Shown: positions 44,269 through 53,849 of the stretch, in pieces
Numbering within the stretch: position 1 is the first letter of the stretch
Layout: each line of letters opens with the position of its first letter
Assembly: GCF_943193175.1 (NCBI RefSeq)
Contig: NZ_CALPDF010000008.1
Coordinates: 62,001 to 126,000, forward strand
Source of the DNA: Neobacillus muris
Lineage (GTDB): Bacteria; Bacillota; Bacilli; Bacillales; Cytobacillaceae
DNA length: 64,000 nucleotides
Direction of reading: 5' to 3'
The notes under the pieces: generated by a model
The model's database searches: none
What the model was told of the DNA's origin: nothing
What the model saw: only the letters and a program-made list of their open reading frames with translations
Program-made: the position numbers and the translations under genes

Positions 44269-45273
44269 TCACATAATCATCTTATTTTCCGCTGTTATTT
44301 CCTCTTCATAAAGTAGACAAGCTGTCAGCCTATCCTTTGAGGTTTGGATTAGCTCGGGGTTTATGCTCTTACATTTATCCATAGCAGCAGGACAGCGTGT
44401 ATGGAAACGACAGCCTGTTGGCGGATTGGCCGGACTGGGCAAGTCGCCTTTTAAAATTATCCGCTCGCGGTCCCGAAGCTTTGGATCAGGCAGAGGTACG
44501 GCAGACAATAAGGCCTTTGTATAAGGATGCTGCGGGTCTTCAAACAGTTCCTCTTTCGCAGCGAATTCGGCCATTTTCCCTAAATACATGACGGCAATTT
44601 TATCACTGATATGCTTGACGGCTTGAATCCCGTGGGCGATAAAAAGGTAGGACAGCCCCATATCTTTTTGAATTTCTTTTAATAGATTCAAGATTTGCGC
44701 TTGAATGGAAACGTCTAACGCCGAAACAGGCTCATCGCAGACAATCAATTTTGGCTGTAAGGCAAGGGCACGAGCAATCCCGATTCTTTGTCTTTGTCCC
44801 CCTGAAAATTCAATCGGATATCTGCTGCCATGATAGGAGGCCAGCCCCACTCTTTCAAGCAGTTCATCCACCCGTTTTCTTCGTTCCTGTTTTGTTCCCA
44901 CTTTATGAAGAATAAGAGGCTCTGAAATAATATCAGCAATTGTCATTCTCGGATCCAGTGAAGAATAGGAATCTTGGAAAATCATTTGCAGATTTTTGCC
45001 CAAATCTTTTTTATTTTTATAGTCAGATAGTTTTTTTCCTTCAAAAAAGATTTCCCCAGCTGTCGGATTGGTAAGCCCGACAACCATTCTCCCGATTGTT
45101 GATTTCCCGCAGCCAGACTCTCCAACCAACCCCAGCGTTTCACCGGGATAAATATCGAGATCAACACCGTCCACCGCTTTGACAAATTGATTTTTCTTGC
45201 CAAAAAGCCCGCTTCCTACTGGAAAGTGTTTTTTGATGCCTTTCAGTGACACGAGCGGCTGATTCTCTGTCAT
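44269..45273 (-). CDS. ABC transporter ATPase, DppF/OppF type
   Basis: 334 residues. Walker A GESGCGKST, Q-loop MIFQDSYSSLDPR, signature FSGGQRQRIGIARAL, Walker B LIVCDEPVSALDV, switch H in IAHG, where the usual ITHD/SHD is replaced. The C-terminal oligopeptide-transporter motif (GDLPSPANPPTGCRFHTRCP) with cysteines for an Fe-S-like site is present. It overlaps the DppD-type gene by ATGA. It energises a peptide/nickel-family importer together with the next four genes. Confidence 0.93.
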   Translation of the reverse strand: MTENQPLVSLKGIKKHFPVGSGLFGKKNQFVKAVDGVDLDIYPGETLGLVGESGCGKSTIGRMVVGLTNPTAGEIFFEGKKLSDYKNKKDLGKNLQMIFQDSYSSLDPRMTIADIISEPLILHKVGTKQERRKRVDELLERVGLASYHGSRYPIEFSGGQRQRIGIARALALQPKLIVCDEPVSALDVSIQAQILNLLKEIQKDMGLSYLFIAHGIQAVKHISDKIAVMYLGKMAEFAAKEELFEDPQHPYTKALLSAVPLPDPKLRDRERIILKGDLPSPANPPTGCRFHTRCPAAMDKCKSINPELIQTSKDRLTACLLYEEEITAENKMIM

Positions 45274-46271
45274 TTTGCCTCAACCCCTTCCTTGGTCAGT
45301 GGATTCCAACAAGAAACACGAGTCCCTGAAGCGTGTTCCTTCAATACAGGAGAGACTTGGTGGCATTTTTCCGTCGCAAAGGCGCAGCGGGTCACGAAAT
45401 GACAGCCATTTGGCAGCTCCAGGGGATTCGGCACAATCCCTGGAATGGCATCCAATAGGTCCTTTGAGGGTCCGTATAATGCTGGAATACTATCCATTAG
45501 CCCCTTCGTATATGGATGCTGCGGATTTTCAAAAATTTCTTCCACCGTTCCTTCCTCGACAATTTTTCCGCAATACATAACAAGAACGCGGTCAGCCGTT
45601 TCGGCCACAACACCAAGGTCATGCGTAATTAACAGGATGGATATCCCGAATTCCTTCTGTAAATCTCGTAACAGATTTAAGATTTGTGACTGAATCGTAA
45701 CGTCAAGGGCAGTGGTCGGTTCATCCGCAATCAGTAGTTTCGGATTGCAGGCAAGGGCAATGGCAATCATCGCTCTTTGCCTCATCCCGCCAGATAATTG
45801 ATGGGGGTAATCATTGAGACGCCTTTGGGCATCAGGAATCCCAACTTTATTCAATAAATTCAGGGCTGTTTTTTTCGCTTCCTTATAGCTTACTTTTTTA
45901 TGTAGAACGATCGATTCTGCAATTTGCCGGCCAATCGGATGGACCGGGTTAAGCGAAGACATCGGATCCTGGAAAATCATCGCAATGTCATTTCCACGTA
46001 TTTTTCTTAGCTCCTTTTCTTTTAATTTCAATAAATCTTGGCCTTCAAACATGATTGAGCTTTCCGGACGGTATTTGATGGCATTCGCATTCAACCCCAT
46101 TATCGAAAGAGAAGAAACACTTTTCCCGCTTCCCGATTCACCAACTAAGGCAACAATCTCACCCTTCTTAATGGAAAAGGTAATATCATTGACAGGCTTA
46201 ATCTCTCCTTTTGCTGAAGGGATATAAGCTTTTAAATGATTGACTTCTAGTAAAGGAGTTTCTATTTTCAA
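45270..46271 (-). CDS. ABC transporter ATPase, DppD/OppD type
   Basis: 333 residues. Walker [11 protein letters not shown]-loop [12 protein letters not shown], signature [15 protein letters not shown], Walker [15 protein letters not shown]-loop [10 protein letters not shown] and C-terminal [19 protein letters not shown]. Partner ATPase of the DppF-type protein. ATG start; 17 bases behind the permease gene. The whole set shares direction and tight spacing with esterase and CoA-transferase genes. Confidence 0.93.
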   Translation of the reverse strand: MKIETPLLEVNHLKAYIPSAKGEIKPVNDITFSIKKGEIVALVGESGSGKSVSSLSIMGLNANAIKYRPESSIMFEGQDLLKLKEKELRKIRGNDIAMIFQDPMSSLNPVHPIGRQIAESIVLHKKVSYKEAKKTALNLLNKVGIPDAQRRLNDYPHQLSGGMRQRAMIAIALACNPKLLIADEPTTALDVTIQSQILNLLRDLQKEFGISILLITHDLGVVAETADRVLVMYCGKIVEEGTVEEIFENPQHPYTKGLMDSIPALYGPSKDLLDAIPGIVPNPLELPNGCHFVTRCAFATEKCHQVSPVLKEHASGTRVSCWNPLTKEGVEAK

Positions 46272-46288
46272 CTGGTCTCCCCCCTTTT

Positions 46289-47128
46289 TTAAGAATATTT
46301 TTGTTTTGGATCAAGCGCTACCCTTAAACCATCACCGAGAAAATTCCCAGCCAGGATGGTCAGTAAAATGGCAATCCCAGGATACACCATCATCCATGGA
46401 TTCAAATCAATCATACTATAACCCTGCTGGATCAAATTCCCCCAGCTGACATCAGGAGGCTGGGCACCCAATCCAAGAAAGCTAAGAGTGGTTTCTATCA
46501 GAATCGCAATACTGAGATTAAAGGATGCTTGCACAACGATAGGTGGAGAAATATTGGGAATAATATGCCTCACCATAATCCACACGGATCCGGCACCTGA
46601 AATTTTTGCGGCCTCGACATACGGTTCTGAACGTATTTGCAGCGTTTGACCTCTGGCAAGCCGAGCAAACTGCGGCGTAAAGATTATCCCAATCGCCATC
46701 ATCGCATTCCAGAGGTTGACCCCTAAAGCACTTGTAATGCCTAAGGCAAGAATGATGGCAGGAATGGCAATGATGCCATCTACAATTCGCATAAAAATAT
46801 CATCAATGATCCCGCCAAAATAACCGCTCAAAATCCCTAAAGGAACCCCGACAAACAGTGGAATCATAATCGCAAACAAGGAAGCTTTAATCGCTGTCTG
46901 CGTACCATTTAGCAGCTGGCTGAATATATCCGATCCCAACCCATCTGTACCCAGCCAGTGCTTGGAACTTGGGGGAGACATGACTGCTGATAAATCTTGC
47001 TTAAAAGGATCAAATGGTGCAATATAAGGAGCCAGCAGGGCAATGATGACGAGAATGGAGAGAAAGATAAAACTGATGAACGCAAGTCTTTCTGCCATTA
47101 ATCGTTTGAAGATGGTTTTAAAACTCAT
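46289..47128 (-). CDS. ABC transporter permease, DppC/OppC type
   Basis: 279 residues with an N-terminal helix, the OppC linker (LAPYIAPFDPFKQDLSAVMSPPSSKHWLGTDGLGSDIFSQLLNGTQ) and five further helices. The EAA loop is EPYVEAAKISGAGSVWIMVRHIIPN. Pairs with the upstream DppB-type permease. RBS AGGAGAGG; 16-base gap. Confidence 0.93.
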   Translation of the reverse strand: MSFKTIFKRLMAERLAFISFIFLSILVIIALLAPYIAPFDPFKQDLSAVMSPPSSKHWLGTDGLGSDIFSQLLNGTQTAIKASLFAIMIPLFVGVPLGILSGYFGGIIDDIFMRIVDGIIAIPAIILALGITSALGVNLWNAMMAIGIIFTPQFARLARGQTLQIRSEPYVEAAKISGAGSVWIMVRHIIPNISPPIVVQASFNLSIAILIETTLSFLGLGAQPPDVSWGNLIQQGYSMIDLNPWMMVYPGIAILLTILAGNFLGDGLRVALDPKQKYS

Positions 47129-47144
47129 AACTTAAGCTCCTCTC

Positions 47145-48092
47145 CTAATATTCGATTCGTGGATCCAATAAGGCATACACAAGGTCTGTAATAAAGTTAA
47201 TGATAATGACCATGACAATCATAACGAGGACAACTCCCTGCACCATCGTAAAATCACGCTGTTCAATTGCATTTACCACCAGCTGGCCCATGCCGGGAAT
47301 CGCAAAAATATTTTCAACTACAACCGTTGCTCCTAAGGCGGTTCCAAATAAAAGGCCAATGGTTGTTACAACTGGCAATAGCGCATTTTGAAGACTGTGT
47401 TTAAAAATCGCCTGATAGCGGCTTGCCCCTTTGGAATAGGCGGTTCGAACATAGTCGGCATCCATCGTTTCCATAAGTGAGGAGCGCAAATGCCGGGTAA
47501 TAACGGCAATCCCTGCTAAACTCAATGAAAAACCTGGCAGCAGGATGCCTTTTATAAAGGGGACCGGCCCATCTGCTATGCTGGTAAACCCAGTCGCTGG
47601 AAGCCAATTCAGTTTTAAACTAAAAAAGATAATCAGTATCATGGCTACTAAAAAGTTGGGAATTGCTGTACCTAACGTTCCGAAAAAGCGTGCCACATAA
47701 TCCATCCAGCTATTTGGGTAATAAATAGAAGTAACCGCAAAAAACATCCCGCCTGTAATGGAAAAAAACATCCCCACCAACACAAGCTGCATCGTAACAG
47801 AAAGTGTCTGCATCAAGGCTTCATCAACCTGCTGTCCGGTAAAGATGGACCTTCCTAAATCCCCATGAACCGCATTATTTAACCAATGAAAATATTGAAG
47901 CATCAATGGCTGGTCAAGACCTAATTGCTGGCGCAATTCAGCTATTTTTTCATGTGTAGCGCTATCGCCAAGCATGGCCAAGACAGGATCACCGGGAATG
48001 AGTAAAATTAAAGAAAAGACGATAAGAGTTGTAATAAATAGCATCGGGATGACATAAAGCAGGCGTCGAAGCAGGAATTTCAAAAACATCAT
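47145..48092 (-). CDS. ABC transporter permease, DppB/OppB type
   Basis: 315 residues with six helices; typical start LLRRLLYVIPMLFITTLIVFSLILLIPGDP and EAA loop DADYVRTAYSKGASRYQAIFKHSLQNALLPVVT. Forms the channel with the DppC-type subunit. An ATG follows AAAAGGAGG. A hairpin separates it from the binding-protein gene. Confidence 0.93.
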   Translation of the reverse strand: MMFLKFLLRRLLYVIPMLFITTLIVFSLILLIPGDPVLAMLGDSATHEKIAELRQQLGLDQPLMLQYFHWLNNAVHGDLGRSIFTGQQVDEALMQTLSVTMQLVLVGMFFSITGGMFFAVTSIYYPNSWMDYVARFFGTLGTAIPNFLVAMILIIFFSLKLNWLPATGFTSIADGPVPFIKGILLPGFSLSLAGIAVITRHLRSSLMETMDADYVRTAYSKGASRYQAIFKHSLQNALLPVVTTIGLLFGTALGATVVVENIFAIPGMGQLVVNAIEQRDFTMVQGVVLVMIVMVIIINFITDLVYALLDPRIEY

Positions 48093-48112
48093 TAGACCTC
48101 CTTTTAAAAGAG

Positions 48113-48143
48113 AGTGAAGCAGGACTTAAAATCCCACTTCACC
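48113..48143 (-). terminator. intercistronic hairpin between binding protein and permease genes
   Basis: On the minus strand GTGAAGTGGGA faces TCCTGCTTCAC, with two imperfect pairs, and TCTCTTTT follows. Placed right after the binding-protein gene, it probably protects that mRNA and partly terminates, giving more binding protein than permease. Confidence 0.5.
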
Positions 48144-48150
48144 GTTCGAA

Positions 48151-49719
48151 TCATTTTTCAACCCAAAGCGTTGAGAAGATTGGCTTTCCTAACAAGTTAG
48201 GCTCAAAGCCTTTGACCTTCTTGTTCATAGCATGAGTGGCCGGCGTGGTGAATAGTGGAATGGCTATTCCTTGTTGAATAATCGCCTCATTGCTTATTTT
48301 CCCATAAAGCTCGGCACGTTTTTCCTGCTCATAGGTGGAGGCCGCCTCAGAAATTAGGCCTTCCAATTCTGGTGTTGAAATTTTCCCAGGATTATAGAAG
48401 CTATCTTTTGAGTAAAGGCTATTAATCGTCATTTGTGGATCCGGACGCCCTGACCAGCTTCCTGTCAGAGCATCTGTGTTGTTATCCGTCATAAACTTCT
48501 GGACAGCTGCGTTGGCTTCTAATGTTTCGATGTTGACGGTTATGCCTACCTTTTCCAGCTGCCCTTTAATTGCATTCGCTAACCTTGACCAATATTCAAT
48601 TGGATAGGTTACTAGTGTGAAAGAAACATCCTTAAGACCAGCATCCTTCAACAGCTGCTTTGATTTTTCAGGGTCATATTTGAGGCTAATGCTATCGTCA
48701 TGTGCCCAATATCCTTTAGGGAATGGCTGATCGGCTACTTCCCCTTGGCCAAAGTTAATCGCTTTAATCAATTCCTCTCGATCAATTCCGTATAAGACAG
48801 CTAACCTTACCGCTTTGTTATCAAACGGTTCGACACTCGCTTTAAGATACAGCATAAAATGCCCTAAAGTATTTTCGCTGTTTAAGACAATATCAGCATT
48901 TTTCTCTAATGAAGCAGCGTTTTGTACTGCTACCCCCGGAACAAAATCAACCTGGCCAGACTTCAAGGCATTGATTTGCGAATTAGCATCAGGAATCACT
49001 TTGACCGTTATTTTATCAAGGTACGGTTTGCCCTTATCCCAGTAATCTTTATTGGCTTCATACACAATCTCGCCATTTGGAACATGACTTTTCACTTTAA
49101 ACGGCCCGGCACCAACCGGATGCTGAGAATAATCTGCTCCATACTGTTCAACCGCAGTTGGAGAAACCATCATTCCGCCGCGATCAGATAACGCTAGCAA
49201 GATAGATGAATCTGGCTTTGACAAATGAAGTTTCACTGTTGAATCGTCCACCACTTCAACACTTTCAATACTCTTTAAATCACTAATTTGTGAATCCTTT
49301 GAATTCACGCGGTCAATGTTAAATTTCACGGCCTCACCATTAAATGGCGTCCCATCATGGAACTTTACATCTTTTTTAAGATGAAGAACCAGCGTCTTGT
49401 CGTCTGGATATTCCCAAGACTCCGCTAAACCAGGTTCTGGTTTCATATCTGGGGTGAATTTTACCAGTGGTTCATAAACCGGCCATAATAGCGCATGGTC
49501 ATTACCTGTCGTCCCCTTAATTGGGTCAAAGTTAGTAATATCTACAGCATAGGCAACCGTTAATTCACCGCCTTGCTTGGGTTCCCCTGATGCTTCACTG
49601 TCCGGTTTCGTACTTGGTTTTTCTTTAGTACTTGAATTCGAACTACATCCAGCCATTACCATCGTCAAAGCAACTAATAGCATAACTATCGTTAGAAAAC
49701 TTTTCTTTCGTTTTGACAT
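48151..49719 (-). CDS. ABC transporter substrate-binding lipoprotein, family 5 (DppA/OppA)
   Basis: 522 residues. Signal peptide with lipobox VMAGC, C25 lipidated, then a Ser/Lys-rich linker. The family 5 body contains LVLHLKKDVKFHDGTPFNGEAVKFNIDRV, DKITVKVIPDANSQINALKSGQVDFV and ADQPFPKGYWAHDD. It captures a peptide or similar amphipathic solute outside the membrane. The family includes glutathione, nickel, heme and opine binders, so the ligand is open. The esterase gene lies 19 bases upstream in the same operon. Confidence 0.92.
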   Translation of the reverse strand: MSKRKKSFLTIVMLLVALTMVMAGCSSNSSTKEKPSTKPDSEASGEPKQGGELTVAYAVDITNFDPIKGTTGNDHALLWPVYEPLVKFTPDMKPEPGLAESWEYPDDKTLVLHLKKDVKFHDGTPFNGEAVKFNIDRVNSKDSQISDLKSIESVEVVDDSTVKLHLSKPDSSILLALSDRGGMMVSPTAVEQYGADYSQHPVGAGPFKVKSHVPNGEIVYEANKDYWDKGKPYLDKITVKVIPDANSQINALKSGQVDFVPGVAVQNAASLEKNADIVLNSENTLGHFMLYLKASVEPFDNKAVRLAVLYGIDREELIKAINFGQGEVADQPFPKGYWAHDDSISLKYDPEKSKQLLKDAGLKDVSFTLVTYPIEYWSRLANAIKGQLEKVGITVNIETLEANAAVQKFMTDNNTDALTGSWSGRPDPQMTINSLYSKDSFYNPGKISTPELEGLISEAASTYEQEKRAELYGKISNEAIIQQGIAIPLFTTPATHAMNKKVKGFEPNLLGKPIFSTLWVEK

Positions 49720-49738
49720 TGTATTTCCCCCATTTTTA

Positions 49739-51226
49739 CTATCTATTCTGTAAAACTTGTTCCCAATTCAGACGGTTTTGACGATCAAGGTCATGGACCA
49801 CCTCAGTTTTCGTATTAAAAACCATGGTCGCCCTGTTTTCTAATTCATATTTCGGCCACTCAGGTAATTCTGGTGTATTCGGATCCCCATGACGCGCGAA
49901 GGCAATCCATGCATGGTGCATCTGTTCGGCTAACTGGCAACGATGAGGATCATTTCCTGTCATCTTTTCCGTCTCTGGATAATCCAGGGTGTTCCAAACG
50001 AATGGAATCTCAAGTGCATGAAAAGCCTTTAAAGCTCCAGCAAATACCGGACTTTCATAGTCAAAGCGGTACATCCACACTGGCGCACCGTGCTTTGCTT
50101 GGCTCTCACTAAATGAAATGGCGGGATATGTAAAGACGTAGTGAGTCATTGCCTCTTCATAGAGTGTTTGATCTAACTCATTCTCCTGGATGACATATTT
50201 GGAAACATTCTGCCAAAAAGGTGCAAATGAAAGTTCAAAAATAGGCTTGAGTTTACTTTGATCTATGTGTGCCCACATCGGATCGAAATGTGTAAAAAGC
50301 AGTGATTCATCCTTATTCGTACCGACTAATACAGGGATATCACATGCATTACCTTCTTCTAGTACTTTTTCTGGCTGGCCGGAGAGTATGATACCATCTC
50401 CAACAGGACCGAATGCTGTTCGTGGAAAAATCTTTATGGCCTTTAATATTGTTTCTGCCGGAATTTTTTCTAATGTTGACAAGTCTTCGGGGTCCACCTG
50501 AAGTTCAGCGAGCAGCTGCTCTGTCATTTCGTTTGCTTTTTCTCTCGTTACCTTACATCTAGCCGTCCCGCTTTGCAGGATCGCTTTATGAAAAAGCCCT
50601 TTTGCCATTGGCATCGATAATAAATTACCGACGCTGACAGCTCCAGCTGATTCACCAAAAATTGTGATGTTTTCCGGATCGCCGCCAAACGCTTCGATAT
50701 TTTCCTTGACCCATAATAAGGCAGCCATTTGATCGAGGAGTCCGCAATTTCCTGAACCTCGATAGGCTTCACCCGCTACATCCGTTAAATGGAGAAAGCC
50801 AAAAACGCCGAGTCGATAATTGAGCGTGACGACCACCACATCGCCCCGCTGGGCAAAGGATTTCCCATCATACATATGGCTTGAACCAGAGCCATACATA
50901 AAAGAACCGCCATGGATCCATACCATTACAGGCCGCCGTTTATCATCTGCACCAGGGGACCAAATATTGAGATATAAACAATCCTCATGTTTATTCACTG
51001 GTGCGTCACCCAAAAACCTCATAGCCGGACTCTCGGATTGAACTGCTGCCGGAGCAAACTCTTTCGCGTCCCTCACCCCGGCCCAGATTTCCAGCTCTTG
51101 CGGCGGACGAAACCGAAGTGAGTGAATGGGTGGTGCCGCATAGGGTATCCCTCTCCAACTATAAACCTCTCCCTCTCGTATCCCTTCGACGACCCCAAAC
51201 CGGGTTTTTACCAAGGTTTCCGACAT
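49739..51226 (-). CDS. type B carboxylesterase (PnbA-like)
   Basis: 495 residues of the cholinesterase/para-nitrobenzyl esterase family. EDCLYLNIWSP and the oxyanion hole HGGSF precede nucleophile S193 in FGESAGAVSVG; a Glu/Asp in the middle and a His near AFHALEIPFVW/DPH complete the triad. B. subtilis PnbA is of similar size. Cytoplasmic, no signal peptide. First gene of the esterase-ABC-CoA-transferase cluster; ATG eight bases behind AGGAGG. It would cleave an imported ester before CoA activation of the acid. Confidence 0.92.
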   Translation of the reverse strand: MSETLVKTRFGVVEGIREGEVYSWRGIPYAAPPIHSLRFRPPQELEIWAGVRDAKEFAPAAVQSESPAMRFLGDAPVNKHEDCLYLNIWSPGADDKRRPVMVWIHGGSFMYGSGSSHMYDGKSFAQRGDVVVVTLNYRLGVFGFLHLTDVAGEAYRGSGNCGLLDQMAALLWVKENIEAFGGDPENITIFGESAGAVSVGNLLSMPMAKGLFHKAILQSGTARCKVTREKANEMTEQLLAELQVDPEDLSTLEKIPAETILKAIKIFPRTAFGPVGDGIILSGQPEKVLEEGNACDIPVLVGTNKDESLLFTHFDPMWAHIDQSKLKPIFELSFAPFWQNVSKYVIQENELDQTLYEEAMTHYVFTYPAISFSESQAKHGAPVWMYRFDYESPVFAGALKAFHALEIPFVWNTLDYPETEKMTGNDPHRCQLAEQMHHAWIAFARHGDPNTPELPEWPKYELENRATMVFNTKTEVVHDLDRQNRLNWEQVLQNR

Positions 51227-51363
51227 TTTATAACCTCCTACTCCAAAACCGAATCACAAAATCAGCAAGTTGAAAATCACTTTCCTTAGTATTACGAAAA
51301 ACTCAGTTTTGAGATAAATCATTCTTTGGTATTGTGAGGAAAAAGTGCGTTACATTACACAAA

Positions 51364-51378
51364 AGGTAAACGCTTTCT
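51364..51378 (-). promoter_or_regulatory. candidate cre (CcpA) site upstream of the esterase operon
   Basis: AGGTAAACGCTTTCT matches the cre pattern WTGNAANCGNWNNCW with one mismatch, about 140 bases before the esterase start. A weaker copy, ATGAAAACGCTTTAT (minus strand), is at 51545-51559. Carbon catabolite repression of a catabolic operon is plausible. No firm gene is seen in 51227-52123; an 84-codon minus frame there lacks support, and 51600-51850 is very AT-rich. Confidence 0.4.
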
Positions 51379-52123
51379 CTTTTCTTTAAATAAATTGCTA
51401 TCAAATAAGACAAATACTTGGTTGGTATTGCAGAATATAAACTTTGGGTAAGAGCTGGTAAAGGGATCTCCTGAGGTAGTTTTTGCGGACTTTTCAATGA
51501 TGAACAGGACTCACAACCCGTGAAACCTTTAAGAGTTAGAATATAAAGCGTTTTCATTTTATTGGTAAAAAATAGGTTTTTAGATTAATGGACTTCTTTT
51601 TCTTTCACTCACCACCTTTACATATTCTAGAAAACACGAATAATTTAAAACAATTGCAACCAATAAATTAACCTATATTAACCAAGCTAAATTTAGGTAT
51701 TTATCACTCTTTTTAGAATTGTCAGATTAATTTAACAACAATATAACATGTGATATATTTTTAAGTCAACAAAAAATTGATATATATTAACCATTAATTA
51801 GGTATAAATTTTTTTCAAGAATTAACTTTTTTGTACAGGATTAGAGGGAAGTCAGATCGCTTTCAATCATGAAAATGCCGCCCCATTGATGTCTGAAGCG
51901 GCAAAGTTCTGTCCAAATTAAAAGGGAAAATAATCAAATTGACTTGTAAATTCGAACTAAGTTGATTTTTTCTGATTCGTTTACGAGTTTCCTTTATATT
52001 TCTTCTTGCTGCTCAGTTCTGTTTATACGCAAAAAGCTAACTAGATTATACTTAGGCATTTTTCCCCGTTTCTATTAATTTGGCTAATTCCATCCACCTA
52101 TTCATTGAAGCCGTTTCCCAGGA

Positions 52124-52576
52124 CTATATCGTCTTCCCTTTTTTATTTGCATCTGCATCCAAACCTGCCCCAATGGCTAAACCTGTACACATTCCAATAG
52201 CTATTCCTATACCAATATTTTCAAAAATAGTTAGTCCAAACACAACACCTATGCTCATTCCCAAAGACATGAAAATGGATAGATAATATCCCTCTGGCAG
52301 CAGCTTATGATTTTTCTGGAGGTGAGAAGTGATCCCATAGATAAATTGTTTATGTTGTTTAAAATCAGTCTCATCCTGGTTCGCTTCGAGTTGAATGAAA
52401 TACTCCTCTAATTCAAGCAAATAGTACTGACATTCTTCGCAGCTTTCTGAAAAGATACTTAGCTTTTCTACTGCCCGTTCACATTTATCCAAATCAAGCT
52501 GCTTTAATCTTTCTTTACTTACGGTATCTCTTAGCTTCTTTAAAATCGTTTTGACGAACTCAATTCGATCTTCCAA
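52124..52576 (-). CDS. membrane protein of unknown function with CxxC
   Basis: 150 residues. The N-terminal two thirds are a charged helical, probably cytoplasmic domain (EDRIEFVKTILKKLRDTVSKERLKQLDLDKCERAVEKL) containing SCEEC. Two C-terminal hydrophobic segments (SIFMSLGMSIGVVFGLTIF and IGIGIAIGMCTGLAIGAGLDAD) form a glycine-rich hairpin. Start chosen at TTG 52576, eight bases behind AGGAGG; a GTG at 52585 lies within the RBS. Family not recognised. Monocistronic. Confidence 0.6.
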   Translation of the reverse strand: MEDRIEFVKTILKKLRDTVSKERLKQLDLDKCERAVEKLSIFSESCEECQYYLLELEEYFIQLEANQDETDFKQHKQFIYGITSHLQKNHKLLPEGYYLSIFMSLGMSIGVVFGLTIFENIGIGIAIGMCTGLAIGAGLDADANKKGKTI

Positions 52577-52688
52577 GGATCCCACCTCCTAATTTGTCAT
52601 ACGGTTGATTAATGATTTTGTTTCACTTTTTAGTTTTGTAGTAATTTCAATCGTATATAATAAGTGAGATCATGATTAAATTAAAAAA

Positions 52689-52716
52689 GACCAGACATGC
52701 AGCCACATGTCTGATC
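52689..52716 (-). repeat. GACCxGACATG terminator hairpin, copy C
   Basis: GACCAGACATG and CATGTCTGATC pair with one mismatch around CAGCCA; TTTTTTAATTT follows on the minus strand. It lies about 100 bases behind the methyltransferase gene. Same family as 34108 and 38275. Confidence 0.65.
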
Positions 52717-52811
52717 CAGCAATTTACTGGTCTCTATAAGGAATCGGCTATTACGGGGAAATAATCCACCAGAGCTATGTTAACTCAAGAATTGATTTTA
52801 TAGAGGCTTCC

Positions 52812-53591
52812 CTATTTTACCGCCTTCCAAATTGTCCATCTATCTTTTTCAACTATTGTCGAATTAGCTGAAATCGAGTGACCGATTACTCGTACAAGTT
52901 CCAGCAATTCTTTATCGGTTAATTCGTGCAAAATGCTTCTGCCCGTTCTCTCAAGTAAATCCGTTTGTAATTGCTCTTTTGTTTCATATACTTTTCTTGT
53001 TTCCCATAAGGTAACTTCTTGAATATCTCTAAACCCCGCTTCCTTTAGCGCCTCCACCACAACTTGGCTGCTATGCCTGCGCCTTGTCTCCTTTTCAATT
53101 AATTCAGGAAATTGTTCAAAAAAATAACCTCGAATATGACTTTCGCTTCCTTTTACTAAACAATCTTCCGGTGTCCGATCTTGAACAATTAAATATCCTT
53201 TGTCTTTTAATATTCGATTCGCTTCCTTAAAGCATTGATGTAAATCATCAAGATGGTGAATTAGCGCCCTTTCTAACAATAAATCATATCTGCTGCTAGT
53301 TAATCCTGAACAGTAAGCATTCCCCTGCTTGAACATGATATTCGTGTATTCCTTGCCATTTTCTCTTGCCCCATCAAGAATAGCCTCTGAAAAATCAACA
53401 CCGGTAACAGAAAGAATTCCCATATCAGATAGTGCTTTGGTGTAAATTCCACCGCCACAGCCTATATCAGCAGCAATGGAAATATTCTCGATAGGCAGCA
53501 GTTCTTTTATCGCGTTTATCCATGAAAAATCAGCGCTTCTAGAAGAATAGGTATTTCGATTTTTCTTATTATGAAAATCAATGCCCACCAT
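52812..53591 (-). CDS. class I SAM-dependent methyltransferase
   Basis: 259 residues. Motif I IAADIGCGGGIYTKAL binds SAM; the acidic residue after beta-2 is in VTGVDFSEAIL; motif post-I/II region is YDLLLERALIHHLDDL and motif III ANRILKDKGYLIVQDRTPED (Methyltransf_11 type). The C-terminal part has no recognised specificity domain; small-molecule methylation is likely. ATG/GTG region follows AAAGGGTGATG. Stands alone. Confidence 0.88.
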   Translation of the reverse strand: MVGIDFHNKKNRNTYSSRSADFSWINAIKELLPIENISIAADIGCGGGIYTKALSDMGILSVTGVDFSEAILDGARENGKEYTNIMFKQGNAYCSGLTSSRYDLLLERALIHHLDDLHQCFKEANRILKDKGYLIVQDRTPEDCLVKGSESHIRGYFFEQFPELIEKETRRRHSSQVVVEALKEAGFRDIQEVTLWETRKVYETKEQLQTDLLERTGRSILHELTDKELLELVRVIGHSISANSTIVEKDRWTIWKAVK

Positions 53592-53849
53592 ACATCACCC
53601 TTTTGTTATTTTTGATCCGTAAAATTTGTCCCGTGTTTTCCTAAAATTCCTGCCTTCAATGTTATACCTTCTTTTTTGATAAGGGAATTTTAAATTAGTT
53701 ATAAGTTATGATAAGTCTTACTTATAAAATAGAAAAACTTTAACGGCCTGTTTCAGGTAAATGATGGATATTTTTTTACTTGAGATTAACACAAGGAGTG
53801 TTTTACAATTATTTTCCTCTCAGTTAAAATATAAACAGGAGATGAGCAG

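Noticed and set aside
51303-51557. 84-codon minus-strand frame upstream of the carboxylesterase
   Set aside because: No ribosome binding site, low-complexity composition without protein-like pattern, and it overlaps the cre-like sites and promoter region of the esterase operon.
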